From NCBI GenBank assembly GCA_036186865.1, contig AP025075.1:21447352-21511351 (forward strand): a stretch of 64,000 nucleotides of DNA. Reading direction: 5' to 3'. The notes under the pieces are model-generated. The model saw nothing but the letters and a program-made list of their open reading frames with translations. It searched no databases and was not told the origin of the DNA. Made by a program: the position numbers and the translations under genes. This document shows positions 9,815-20,823 of the stretch, piece by piece. Source of the stretch: Eustoma russellianum (lineage: Eukaryota; Streptophyta; Magnoliopsida; Gentianales; Gentianaceae). Position 1 is the first letter of the stretch. Every line of letters starts with the position of its first letter.

Positions 9815-12469
9815 ATGGCTTTTGTTATTTCATCCCCTCCTTCTTCGGATTCCAGAATAGATCAACCCATTCTTACCCAGATGATCTGGAGGTGACCAAG
9901 AGGTTCAATCCTTTCAAGAGAGGTCTGGTTCCAGCGAGGACAACCGCCCCTTAAGGAGGTTAAGCCCTGCTGGTGAACCTTCCATGGTTACCACTACCTC
10001 TTCTGCCATAGTGCCCTTACCATTTGTTGACAGGGGTTCACCTTCTCTAATAGTGCAGAGTTCAACCTGCACGTTGAAGATTGCTGACCTCTCCCACTTT
10101 TGTAGAGAGTTTAATACAGATATAGATACCTTTTCTCTAATTTTGCCTCTTTCTCATCAAACTGCCTATGATCCCCCCATTGGGTATGAGGCAGTTTATG
10201 AAGAGTACTTCAAATCAGGGTTTGACCTTCCTGTTCCTGGTCCTTTTCTTCAAATCCTTGATTTTTACAATCTTAGATTACCTCAAATCATGCCCAATGG
10301 TTTGAAATTCATTGCCAGTTATCTGCTCTACCTGAGAGCAGCCGAGGCTGAGTTCGACTTAGCCGTCTTTAGGGGCATGTTTGTATGCAAACACAAAGAA
10401 AGCTGGTACTACTTTAGTCGGAGACATCCTAATAAAGCTATTAACCACGCCATAAACATCCCCTCTTCCGTCAAGAATAAGAAAGGCCGCTTTTTCTTTG
10501 TCAAGGCCATAGTGTTACCTGAGAGAACCCTCTGGAAGTCCGGCCCTGAAGATAACAAGAGGCCAAGCGAAAAAGCCTGCGATTAAGCCTCTAGGTTACT
10601 GCAGCTTCCCCAAGCCATAGACTGGAAGATGGTAGACAGGTTGGTTGTAAAGGCGGTTGATCTGTATCACATGTGGCCATCACACCAGTTTGAATCCCTT
10701 GGCTCATCTTCTTTAGTCTAAAACTTGGGTATGTTTACATGCTTTAGACATCTATTGACTTTTCTTGACGTTGTGCACACATTTTGATTGATCTGTTGTT
10801 GTTTCTTGCAGGAACCATAGTGTCTGAAAATCTGGGCAAGTTGAAGGAACTGGTTCCCAAGAAAAGGAAAAGAGAGGATTGACAACCCTTCTCCAAGACT
10901 TCCACTGAGGTGCAGGCCCTGCCTGCTCCTCCTGTCGCTTCTTCCCCTAGCCGAGGTAAAACTTAATAACTTTGATGTTGATGCCTTGTGTGTTTTGTTT
11001 CAGCAATTTTAACTTGAGTTTTTTGTTGTAGCCTGAACTTCAGTGGGCACATCTGTTGCAGTCAAGAAGCCTGTTCAGGCTGTAGCTCAGCCTATGAAGA
11101 AGAAGGATTCTGGGGCCCCAGCCTTGCCTCCCAAATCTGTTGCAAAGGCTGGGGCAGGTGCCAGGAAGACTGCCCCTCCTCCCAATGTCATCATCAAGGC
11201 TCCTCAAGCCAAAGTTACTCCACCAGCTGTGTCAGCCAGTGCTGATCCATCTCCTGCTGCACCAATTCCTGATCCAGTTCCTGCTACACCAGTTTTTGTT
11301 CCAGCCTCGGCAGCATTAACTTCTCCTCCAGGGGGTCGATTATCAGGGATCCAAAAGATGCCCTTACTGGAGGAGTCGTTATATCTTCAGGGGAGGATTC
11401 TCCCCGACACCCTCTTGGGAAGGCTCCATCTGAGGGGGAGCCCTCCCATCTGCACCGCCGCGCCTGGACGAAACTGGTGTACTGCGTTGCTGCCACTGCG
11501 GCTCATCCAGAGGTGGCAAGAAAGTTGACAGATCTGCCAGTGCTGCCCGTGGATGGGGATTGTTTTGCACGCCAGGACTGGGAGTCTGCTTTTGATATGT
11601 ACTACAGAAACATGTCCATGGTGAGTTTCTTTCAACTCCTCCAATCCTTTTACTTAGATTGTTGAAATGATACCTTGACCATGTTGGTTATTACAGTACC
11701 GTGCCCAAGAATGTGACATACTGAGAACAGCAGAAGAAATGCGCAGCATGGTGGTGAAACTCTCTATGGCCAACGCTGACCTGAAGAAGGCCAATGATGA
11801 GTTGGCAGAGATAGCAAGGCCTGATGACTCCAGGCTGGAAGAGATTGATACTGAGCTGAAGACGTTGAGGTCAGAGATGGAATCAACGAAATCAGAGTTG
11901 GACTCCTTAAAATCTGAGAATTCCCAGCTTAAGGAAGGCAGGAGGAGTCTGACACTCAGCTGGCAGTAGCCAATTCACAAGTGGACGATCTGAAGGGAGT
12001 TATCTCCAACCTAGAGCTGGAATCTACCAAGTCCCAGGCTGAGTTGGAGTTCTTCCAGAAGAGATTCCATGATGTTGAGCAAGAATTGTCCCAGCTGAAG
12101 AGCCAATCTGAAGCAGATCAGAAGATTAAGGATGAACTGGCCCAGCAACTCGAAGCAGAGTAGAAGAGCAAAACTGAGCTCATCTCTCAGTTTGAGTCTC
12201 AAGCTAAAGAAATCAAGAAGTCTTCTGTTGCTGAGTTCAGGAAGTCCCAGTACTTTGAAGACAATCTACTGAAGATGCAAGGCGCTGCTTTGGCTGTGGG
12301 GCAGACTTGTGCAATTGATGCTTGCCAAGAAGTCTATCCAGCCCTGGACAAGGACCACCCCATACTTGCCGATCTCTACAACCCTGAGGCAGAAGCCATA
12401 TTTGATAAGCTTCTTGAGCAATTTAAGGAAGGGGTTGACGTCAGAGAGGCTGACCAGGAGGAGGAGTAG
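9815..12469 (+). pseudogene. antisense additional ORF of the Tat element (putative gypsy-type transposon protein), spliced
   Basis: This gene reads opposite to gag-pol, between the 3' LTR and the tandem array. Exon 1 (9815-10728) encodes a region with PPIGYEAVYEEYFKSGFDLP, a LPQIMPNGLKFIASYLLYLR block and an RGMFVCKHKESWYYFSRR block, the pattern of the putative gypsy-type transposon domain (Pfam Transposase_28 type). Good GT-AG introns lie at 10729-10811, 10956-11031 and 11621-11696. Exon 3 is rich in Pro and Ala (11040-11330). Exon 4 (11697-12469) is a Leu/Glu/Lys/Ser-rich coiled coil. Frameshifts near 9880-9960, a TAA at 10584-10586 and further stops (11967-11969, 12161-12163) make it a pseudogene. 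Such antisense ORFs are known in Tat elements; their role is unknown. Confidence 0.8.
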
Positions 12470-12619
12470 TCTAGGATTTTTTCCTTATAATCTTTTGTAG
12501 TTGTAATAGATGAATTTTTTTAATGAAAATCCACTTTTTTCCAATCCTGCTCCTCAGCTTGTTTCAATTTCCTTGACTGTCTTTGTCTTCTTTATGCGAA
12601 GTTTCATTTGCTCTATTTT

Positions 12620-14220
12620 CATAGTTAATGCAAGTATTTGTCCTTGGCTTGAGAAACATTCATTTGCTCTATATCCATAGTTATTGCAAGTATTTGTCTT
12701 CAGCACTGCGAAGTTTTACTTGCACTATTTCCATAGTTTGCAAATATTGATCTTCTGCTCTGCGAAGTTCCATTTGCTCTATATCCATAGTTAATGCAAG
12801 TATTTTTCTTCTGCACTGCAAAGTTTTACTTGCTCTATTTCCATAGTTTGCAAATATTTGTCTTCGGTTTGAGAAACTTTCATTTGCTCTATATCCATAG
12901 TTATTGCAAGTATTTGTCTTCAGCTCTGCGAAGTTTTACTTGCACTACTACCATAGTTTGCAAGTATTGATCTTCAGCATTGCGAAGTTCCATTTTCTCT
13001 ATATCCATAGTTTGCAAATATTGATCTTCAGCACTGCGAAGTTCCATTTGATCTATATCCATAGTTTGCAAATATTGATCTTCGCTCTGCGAAGTTCCAT
13101 TTGCTATATGTAAGTATTTTTCTTCGGTTTGAGAAACTTTCATTTGTTCTATATCCATAGTTATTGCAAGTATTTGTCATCAGCACTGCGAAGTTTTACT
13201 TGCACTATTTCCATAGTTTGCAGGTATTAATCTTCAGCACTGTGACGTTCCATTTGCTCTATATCCATAGTTTGCAAATATTGATCTTCAGCACTGCGAA
13301 GTTTCATTTGCTCTATATCCATAGTTTGCAAATATTGATCTTCTGCTCTACGAATGTCCATTTGCTATATGTAAGTATTTTTCTTCTGCACTGCGAAGTT
13401 TTACTTACTCTATTTCCATAGTTTGCAAATATTGATCTTCAGCACTGCGAAGTTCCATTTGCTCTATATCCATAGTATGCAAATATTGATCTTCTACTCT
13501 ACGAAGTTCCATTTGCTATATGTAAGTATTTTTCTTCTGCACTGCGAAGTTTTACTTACTCTATTTCCATAGTTTGCAAATATTGATCTTCAGCACTGCG
13601 AAGTTCCATTTGCTCTATATCCATAGTTTGCAAATATTGATCTTCTGCTCTGCGAAGTTCCATTTGCTATATGTAAGTATTTTTCTTCTGCACTGCGAAG
13701 TTCCATTTGCTATATGTAAGTATTTTTCTTCTTCACTGCGAAGTTTTACTTACTCTACTTTCATAGTTTGCAAATATTGATCTTCAGCACTGCAAAGTTT
13801 CTTTTGCTCTATGTCCATAGTTTGCAAATATTGATCTTCTGCTCTGCGAAGTTCCATTTGCTATATGTCAGTATTTTTCTTCGGCACTGCGAAGTTTTAC
13901 TTACTCTATTTCCATAGTTTGCAAATATTGATCTTTAGCACTGCGAAGTTCCATTTGCTCTATATCCATAGTTTTCAAATATTGATCTTCTGCTCTGCGA
14001 AGGAAGTTTTACTTACTCTATTTCCATAGTTTGCAAATATTGATCTTCAGCACTGCGAAGTTCCATTTGCTCTATATCCATAGTTTGCAAATATTGATCT
14101 TCTGCTCTGCGAAGTTCCATTTGCTCTACATCCATAGTTTGCAAATATTGATCTTCAGCACTGCGAAGTTCCATTTGCTATATTTAAGCATTTTTCTTCT
14201 GCACTGGGAAGTTTTACTTG
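12620..14220. repeat. tandem array of about 54-bp units in the Tat 3' region
   Basis: About 1.6 kb are built of units of the form TTTGCAAATATTGATCTTCA + GCACTGCGAAGTTCCATTTG + CTCTATATCCATAG, for example starts at 13011 and 13065, exactly 54 bp apart. Variant units carry TGTAAGTATTTTTCTTC and TTTTACTTACTCTATTTCC. Because 54 is a multiple of three, long open frames with an 18-residue period appear on both strands; these are not taken as genes. Hypervariable tandem repeats between pol and the 3' LTR are known for Tat/Ogre elements and can seed satellites. Confidence 0.92.
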
Positions 14221-14497
14221 CTCTTGGCTTTGCCAAAAATGTCTTGCCGCTTAACTGAACTGCAGCTCTGCGAGGCTTTAACTTGCCAATGATAATAATT
14301 TTTTAGATAAAGTAAACCTGTTACTTAATCCATTTAGGTAAAATGAATAAATCACAAGTTGACTCTGTCACGACCATTGTTTTATTCAATCTTCAGTACC
14401 ACTGGTAACAAATGATTTATATTCTCTAGCACTGCTAGTAAAAGAATACTGTGAAAGACTTCTTTGGGAAAGCCACTCAGACCTGCTGAGGTGAAAT

Positions 14498-15729
14498 TCA
14501 TTGTTGATGTAGAAGCCTTAAATGAGTAGAATGCCAAGTCCTTGGTAAAGTTTTGCCTTCCAAGGTCTGTAATTTATAAGCCCTATTTGAGCGCACCTCG
14601 TCTATCCGATAAGTTCCTTCCCACTTAGGATTAAGAGTTCCAATCGGTGCTGCATGGCTTGCTTCATTGTTGCGCAATACCAAATTCCCTACTTGATAGG
14701 ATCTTGGCCGTACCCGAGAATTGTAGTATTGCGCAATTAGATTCTTGTATTGAGCCATGCAGACATGAGCCCGCTCCCTTTTTTCCTCTAGTTCATCCAA
14801 ATTCAGCCGCACCTCCTAGTCATTGGTTTCAGCAGAATAATAATCTGTTCGAGTAGAGCTGGAACCAACTTCGGCTAGGATGACAACCTCATTGCCGTAC
14901 ACTAAGGAAAACAGCGTTTCCTTAGTGGAGGTAGAAGGAGTAGTTCGATATGCCCACAATACGCTTGGGAGCTCCTCAACCCAACTTGCTCCAATTTGGT
15001 ATAGACGTTTTCATAATCCATCCTTGATTGTTCTGTTTGCCAGTTCAACTTGTCCATTAGCCTGAGGGTGTGATACCCAAGTGAATCGTTGTTCAATTCT
15101 GAGCTCGACACACCAACTCTTAACAGGGTCATCAGCAATTTGCTTTCCGTTATCTGATATCAGGACTTGTGAAAGGCCAAAGCGACATATGATGTTCTTC
15201 CACAAGAACTTCTTGATCTGATTCCCCGTTATTGTAGCTAAGGGTTCTGCTTCCACCCATTTGGTGAAGTAATCAATGCAACAACCAAAAATCTGACTGA
15301 TCTTGGTGCTTGGGGTAGAGGTCCAACAAGATCTATCCCCCACTGTACAAATGGCCAGGGACTTGCAATAGAAGTGAGCTCTTGACTTGGCAAATGTGTC
15401 ATTGGAGCATTGACTTGGCACGCTGGACATTTTTTGACAAATTCTTCTGTGTCACTTTGCAGAGTGGGCCAGTAGTATCCAACAAGATAACATTTCCTTG
15501 CCAACGACCGGGCACCAGAACGATTTCCGCAGATCCCTTGGTGCATTTCTAGAAGGATGTAATCTCCTTCATCTTCAGTCACGCACTTCAACCAGGGCTG
15601 CGAAAATGACTTTTTATAAAGGTGGTCATTGAAAAGGGTATATCTTACTGCCTTCAAACGAATGCGCCGAGCTGCACGTTTGTCCTCAGGCTGAACTCCA
15701 TGCTGCAAGAAATTAACAAGTTCGTTCAT
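14498..15729 (-). pseudogene. Ty3/gypsy integrase (Tat element)
   Basis: Read on the minus strand: LKAVRYTLFNDHLYKKSF, then the zinc-binding H2C2 region (MHQGICGNRSGA, CPACQ), then the core WGIDLVGPLPQAP with the first catalytic Asp. After a frame change come DYFTKWVEAEPL, LISDNGKQI (second Asp), SHPQANGQVELANRTIK (third residue Glu) and a C-terminal GNLVLRNNEASH-type region ending near LRLLHQQ. The break lies at about 15270-15290, with another at about 15000. No chromodomain follows, as expected for the Tat lineage. It is not functional. Confidence 0.9.
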
Positions 15730-16446
15730 CTAGGTATTGCGATAATCCACTTGCAACACTTCATTAGCATCATAAGCACGATGCTTTACTAGCTCCACAA
15801 CTATCTTTTTCCCCAAAGTTGTTGAAGTGGATGATGCTAGCCGAGATAGCGCGTCAGCTCTCTTGTTGGCAGATCTAGGGATATGCTCAATGCTGAACTG
15901 GCCGAAAGTTTGACCGAGCTGCAGTACTTTAGCCAAATATTTTTTCATATTTTCCTCTTTGGCCTCACAATCCCCATTGATCTGAGAAACAATTAATTGT
16001 GAATCAATTCGGGAAATGATTCGTTCTGCCCCCAACTTTCTTGCGAGACCTAGTCCTGCTATGAGGGCCTCGTATTCCATCTCGTTATTAGTTGAGTCAA
16101 AGTCAAAGCGCAAGGAGTATTCAAATTCTTCCTTGTTGGGGTTGATGATCAGGAGTTCTGCTCCACAACCATCTTTGGAGGAAGACCCATCCACATATAA
16201 TATCCAGTCAGCCACTGGCTTGGCATCTTCCTCCATGGATATCCCTTCTGCCAAGAAGTCTGCTAAGGCTTGGGATTTGATAGAAGTTCTTGACTTGTAT
16301 TGGATGTCATACTCTGAAAGCTTCACAGCCCATTTTGCAGCTCGGCCAGATGTGTCTGGCCTTGATAAGATTTGTTTTAAGGGCTGGTGAGTGATCACTA
16401 TGATAGGATGTGCTTGCAAGTAAGACCTGAACTTCCTCGCTGCCAC
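15730..16446 (-). pseudogene. RNase H end and second (archaeal-type) RNase H domain (Tat element)
   Basis: The first part (KFRSYLQAHPIIVITHQPLK) is the end of the usual RT-linked RNase H. From about 16215 down to 15850 a second RNase H follows: ILYVDGSSSKDGCGAELLI with the first Asp, FDSTNNEMEYEALIAGL with Glu, RIDSQLIVSQINGD with Asp, and HIPRSANKRADALSRLA with the final Asp. All four acidic positions are visible. Dual RNase H is a diagnostic of Tat-type elements. A stop (TAG at about 15730) separates it from integrase. Confidence 0.88.
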
Positions 16447-16467
16447 TACGAGTGCTAAGACTACCTT

Positions 16468-17575
16468 CTAAGCATTGGGGTATCTCACTTTAGGCCCGTG
16501 TAAGATTTTGCTAGTGAAATAGATGGGCCTCTGCACATTATCCTGCTCTCTGAGTAGAACTGCGCTAACAGCTTCTTTGCACGTTGAGAGGTATATATAT
16601 AGCTCTTCTCCGGGTAGAGGTGAAGTAAGCATTGACACCTCAGCCAGATGGGACTTCAGCTCGTCGAAGGCTTTTTGACATTGATCATCCCACTGGAAAG
16701 CTTTTTTCTTCTTCAGAACCTGGAAGAAAGGAAGGGATCTTTCGGCTGACTTGGATAGAAATCTGCTCAGCGTGACAATTCGGCCCGTTAACCTCTGAAC
16801 TTCCTTTATGTTCTTAGGGGGATGCATGTTTTGTAAGGCTTCAATTTTAGTGGGGTTTGCCTGTACCCCATCTTTGGAAACCATGTATCCCAAGAACTTT
16901 CCAGTGCGTATTCCAAACGTGCACTTCTTCGGGTTTAGTCTCATGCGTGAGTCTCCCAACACAGTGAAAACTTCCCTTAAATTTTGAATATACTGATCAT
17001 GAGTCCTGCTCTTGATAAGCATATCGTCAATGTAGACTTCCATTATCCGGCCAATTTGTTCACTGAACAAGGAATTGACCAGACGTTGATAGGTGGCCCT
17101 GGCATTCTTCAATCCAAATGGCATAGTTACATAACAATAAGTACCTGACTCTGTTATGAAAGCAGCTTTTTCCTGATCTTCTAATGCCACGATGATCTGA
17201 TGATAGCCTTTAAAGGCATCCAAGAAATCAAAGATTTCATGCCCAAGTGTTGAATCCACTAACCTATGAATTTTCGGAAGTGGTTAACAATCTTTTGGAC
17301 ATGCTTTGTTGAGGTCAGTGTAATCTATACACATTCTCGAAGACTCATCCTTCTTGGGTACCACCACTGGGTTAGTCAACAATGAATTTTATAGCCAATA
17401 ACTTTTTGACTTCTTCTTCAATGACTTTATTCCTTTCTGGAGCGAAGTTCCGCTTCTTTTGCTTGATTGGCTTTGCCAAAGGGTCAACATTCAGCTTATG
17501 CTCAGCTAAATGTGAAGGAATCCCTGGCATGTCCTCTACAGTCCATGCGAAGATAATTGCGAACTCCCTCAGCAA
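16468..17575 (-). pseudogene. Ty3/gypsy reverse transcriptase and start of RNase H (Tat element)
   Basis: Minus-strand RT blocks: HKLNVDPLAKPIKQKKRNF, a frame break at about 17280-17375 over the KKD...DYTDLN region, FDFLDAFKGYHQI (in the DAFSGYNQI position), TMPFGLKNARATYQRLV, the catalytic VYIDDMLIKS at about 17025-17050, FLGYMVSKDG, then the RNase H connection (FQWDDQCQKAFDELK, LYIYLS, RPIYFTSKIL). A TAG at about 16468 and at least one more stop (17284-17286 on the plus strand) break it. The YIDD active site is unchanged. Confidence 0.92.
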
Positions 17576-17578
17576 GTC

Positions 17579-18165
17579 CTATAGCCGAGCTAGCAGTTCA
17601 GATGGCATCCACGTCCCGATCTTTATGACATTCTCAGGCCGGCCCAGATCAAGGACAAAGTCTTGTACTGCATCATCCGACTGTAAGTGTTCCTCATCTG
17701 AAGGTATCAGTTCATCAAGGTTGACTTGCTGAACTGATTCGTTTTCCTTGGTAGCAATAGCGTAACAACTCTGTGCCACTTGTGTATCACCTTGTATAGT
17801 TGCCACTCCCCCTGGAGTGGGATACTTCATGATGACATGCAGAGGTGATACAATGGCCTCCAATGCCACCAAAGCTGGACGTCCCAATATGACGTTATAT
17901 GGGGATGCGTCTTTGACGACCACAAAGTCTATCCATATGCACCGATAGGCAGGGGGTTTGCCAAAACTGCAGCTGAGCGTGTCAGACCTGCTGGCCGCAC
18001 TGCAGCTCCAGTGAATCCATACAGGGAAGAGGTAACCGGCCTCATCAAGGAATCGGGTAAACCAAGCTGCTGATATACCCGATAGAACATTATATTCACG
18101 GCACTGTCGGTGTCTACATTAACACGTCGGACCTCCACAACCTTATCGGGAGTAGGTGTATACAC
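17579..18165 (-). pseudogene. aspartic protease (Tat element)
   Basis: VNVDTDSAVNIMFYRVYQQLG is the retropepsin active-site block; the third residue of the Asp-Thr-Gly triad reads Asp, which would abolish activity. The downstream SPYNVILGRPALVALEAIVS matches the flap/end of the Tat protease. A frame change lies at about 17925. The segment between gag and protease (18166-18590) is also on the minus strand and is Pro/Ser/Gly-rich linker with stops. Confidence 0.85.
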
Positions 18166-18590
18166 AGCTCTATTACTAAACCTGTGTTGTTGGAATCCAG
18201 TGGAATGGGATCTTCTGGCCCATAAGTCAGTTCTCTTGCCATCTTGGCTCTTTTAGATGATGGCCCTGATGAAGTTCCTGAGGAACTAGGTGCTCCTTCA
18301 CCTGTGTAGGGTGGACCTCCAGAGATTGTATAAATAATGGTATTAACCTGGGGCCGACCTGCAGCCCCATGCCTTCCTTGCCCCTCATCATCGTCATTCC
18401 TACGCTATCGAGGTGGGGATTCTGGTCGGCATTTGTCCTTTTGAGGGTCTTTATGAAAATCCAGACGGTTGTTCAGGCGTGATCGAGGGTCATAAAACTG
18501 TTTTAAATGACCCTGTTCGATCACTTGTTTAATAGCCTGGGCCAGCTGCCTGCAATCTTCTATATCATGCCCGATATCTCTATGGTGGCG

Positions 18591-19881
18591 TCAATAGATT
18601 TTAGGATTTCTCTTTGTCCTAGGCCCGTACAGAAGCTCTAGATCTGTCCTCAGACCGTCTTTCTCCATGACGGTCAAAATATAATCTTTTGAGGCTAGCA
18701 GGGGTAAGCCCTCTTTACCACCTTTGCCTTTTCCACCCATGCGATCGAACGTGCTGCGCCGATCACGGTCTTTTCCTTCATTGCGCCGATCCTCCTTTTT
18801 AGACCCGGATCGGCTTTCCTGCCGAGCTCCTTGCTCAGCCTCCCTCTTTAATCTCTTTGCCTCCTCTCCACGGACAAACTGGTGAGCTTTCTCCAAGCAT
18901 TCTCTTAGAGTTGTGGGCCCCTCTTCAGCTAGTTTAGAAAAGAGGTGGCCAGCTCGGAGACAGTTAATAAAAGCAGCAGCTTTGACACCTTCATTTCTGT
19001 CACTGACCTGCAGTGACTCATCTGAGAAATGCTACATGTATTTTAACACAGATTCATTTGGACCTTGTCTCAAGGTTATCAGATGAGATGAGTTCTTCAC
19101 AAATGGGGTGCTGGACACGAACTGTGACTTGAACTTCGGTGCCAGCTATTTAAAAGACTTCACAGATTTTGATGGAAGCTCTTGTTACCATCTCCTGGCC
19201 TTTCCCCTTAAATATAAAGGGAAAGTTTTGCAACGCAGAGGGTCTGGGATGTTTTTTAGACTCATTGCAGTTTGAAACTGGAAGAGATGATCCGTTGGGT
19301 CCGTGGTCCCATCATAAGTGTCCATCTTTGGCACCTTAAAGCTGTCTGGTGCCAAATACTCTGCTATATCCCAAGAAAAAGGACTTTCCTGGACTGCTTG
19401 CAAACTCTTGCATGTGCTCTTCGTAGTGAGCTCTCGGCCTTCGAAGAACTTCTTCGTCCCTGGGGACGCTTTTCAGAGACTTTGACCTCACACTTAATTG
19501 AGGTCGGGACATATGTTCTGACTCCACGGTTGGAGTTTTGAAACTGTGTCTTCTAGCATCCGCCATAAAACCTTTAGGCGGTCTGGAGGAGTGGTTTTGC
19601 CATACTTCTCTATGGGGAAGAGGTGGATCTTCCTCCGTATTTTGCACCTCTGGCTATTTGCCTTTGAGACGCTGTACCATGGCTTCAAACACTTCCATGT
19701 TCTCTGCAATGTATTTTATCGCTTTATCCCTTTCCTCCCTTGAAACTTCTAGGACAGGATTAAGATTAAGCATAGGCGATTCAGGTACCCGAGAAACCTG
19801 TTCTAAGACACCTGAATGCGTAACCATGCGTCGTGGTTGGTTAGATGACTCACTCAAACCTTCACGACGACCTTTCGTCAT
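18591..19881 (-). pseudogene. gag (Tat element)
   Basis: The start is the ATG at 19881 on the minus strand (TKGRREGLSESSNQPRRM). A central FKVPKMDTYDGTTDPTDHLF and LRGKARRW block is the Retrotrans_gag domain. A Lys/Arg/Glu-rich C-terminal part follows at about 18600-18890. Near 18580 the HRDIGHDIEDC half of a CCHC-type knuckle remains, with the first Cys lost. Frame changes at about 19650, 19185 and 19040 break it. The colinear gag of the relative at 26508-27650 confirms the start. Confidence 0.88.
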
Positions 19882-19935
19882 AGATAGATGTTGGTTGTTT
19901 TGAGTTTGAACTTTCTTACTGGATTAAGGGACTAA

Positions 19936-19958
19936 GGGGCCCTCCTTCTAGCGCCAAA
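19936..19958 (-). other. primer-binding site region of the Tat element
   Basis: In element sense the base run just inside the 5' LTR is TTTGGCGCTAGAAGGAGGG, directly after the LTR end CTTCATCA. TGGCGC-type sites next to the LTR are usual for Ty3/gypsy Tat elements. I do not assign the tRNA. Confidence 0.65.
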
Positions 19959-20818
19959 TGATGAAGCCGGATCTTCACCAAGGGTCAAAGATGACCTCAA
20001 ATAAACATCTTCAGTTAAATGGAAGAGTTGTTAACTGGTTTGAAGGTTGGTGCTGGAATAACTTCCTGAATGTCCTGCACAAGGAAGCAAAGATCTAAGG
20101 TCTTGGGGGGATGACCCCAGAAAAAACCCTCCGACGCTCAAGTCAGTTTGGGCCATTTCTCACTGAGAATGTAATTTAGCGTATGGAGTTAGAAAATTCT
20201 CATAGGTCTTAGCCGAAGAGAAAGTTCAGTGTATTAGCTCCAAGTTGTATGAGGAATAGATTTTGGATCCAGATCCCCTTTCTGGTCTGTATTGGCTTGC
20301 TTTTATCAGCTGTTTCCCGCCCTTGGCCTATGATAGAAGATGGGATGTTCGCTTGGGGCAGAAAGCCTAGGACGCCGTAGGTCTGCTGATGTGACTGGTA
20401 GACCGGTTGATGTGACTAATAGGTCTGCTGGAGTGACCTTGGCGTGTACAGGCTGAATAGCCAGCTATAGTCACTATATTCGAATTGCACTTCTGTCTGA
20501 TGGTTCCTCGATGTAACGCTATGCTTGATTACTTCGTTGAAGTACTCAACCAAGTCTCCCCGAAGTGCAAGATCAAGTCTTGCTAAGGTGCAACGTTGAA
20601 TCTAGCTAAAGTGGTCTGAGGTGTAGCACTTGAGCTGAAGCTGATGTTGGGGTTCGGTACCGAAGTGCAGTCCTTGTCTTATTCTTCGATAGTAAACTGG
20701 ATGTCATGGGGCACAGCCAGAGTGCAATCATAGCTGAACAGCAATACTTGGGTGCTGAACTGCAGAAGTTATATCGTTGACTGTTGTTGACTAACAGACG
20801 ATTAATTCTGGTTCATCA
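19959..20818 (-). repeat. 5' LTR of the Tat element
   Basis: It is the partner of 8520-9379. It adjoins the primer site and gag, so it is the 5' LTR for the minus-strand element. It ends ATCA at 20818, followed by the duplication TGGAT. Confidence 0.93.
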
Positions 20819-20823
20819 TGGAT

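Larger units (their letters stand above)
8520..20818 (-). mobile_element. Ty3/gypsy Tat-lineage LTR retrotransposon, full length (12.3 kb)
   Basis: Both LTRs are 860 bp (8520-9379 and 19959-20818), begin TGATGAAGCC and end TCA on the plus strand, and are flanked by the perfect 5-bp duplication TGGAT (8515-8519 and 20819-20823). The pol genes read on the minus strand in the order gag, protease, RT, RNase H, second RNase H, integrase, which is Ty3/gypsy order. The second RNase H and an antisense additional ORF near the 3' LTR are Tat-lineage traits. The first 205 bp of the two LTRs differ at about 14 places by eye, so this is not a recent insertion. Every coding domain has stops or frameshifts. 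Confidence 0.95.

Noticed and set aside
12620..14220. CRISPR-like array
   Set aside because: The units are contiguous near-identical repeats without unique spacers, inside a plant retrotransposon.
12901..14258. Repeat-encoded frames on both strands in the 54-bp array
   Set aside because: They follow from a repeat unit divisible by three. There is no start context, splice or neighbour evidence that any is translated.
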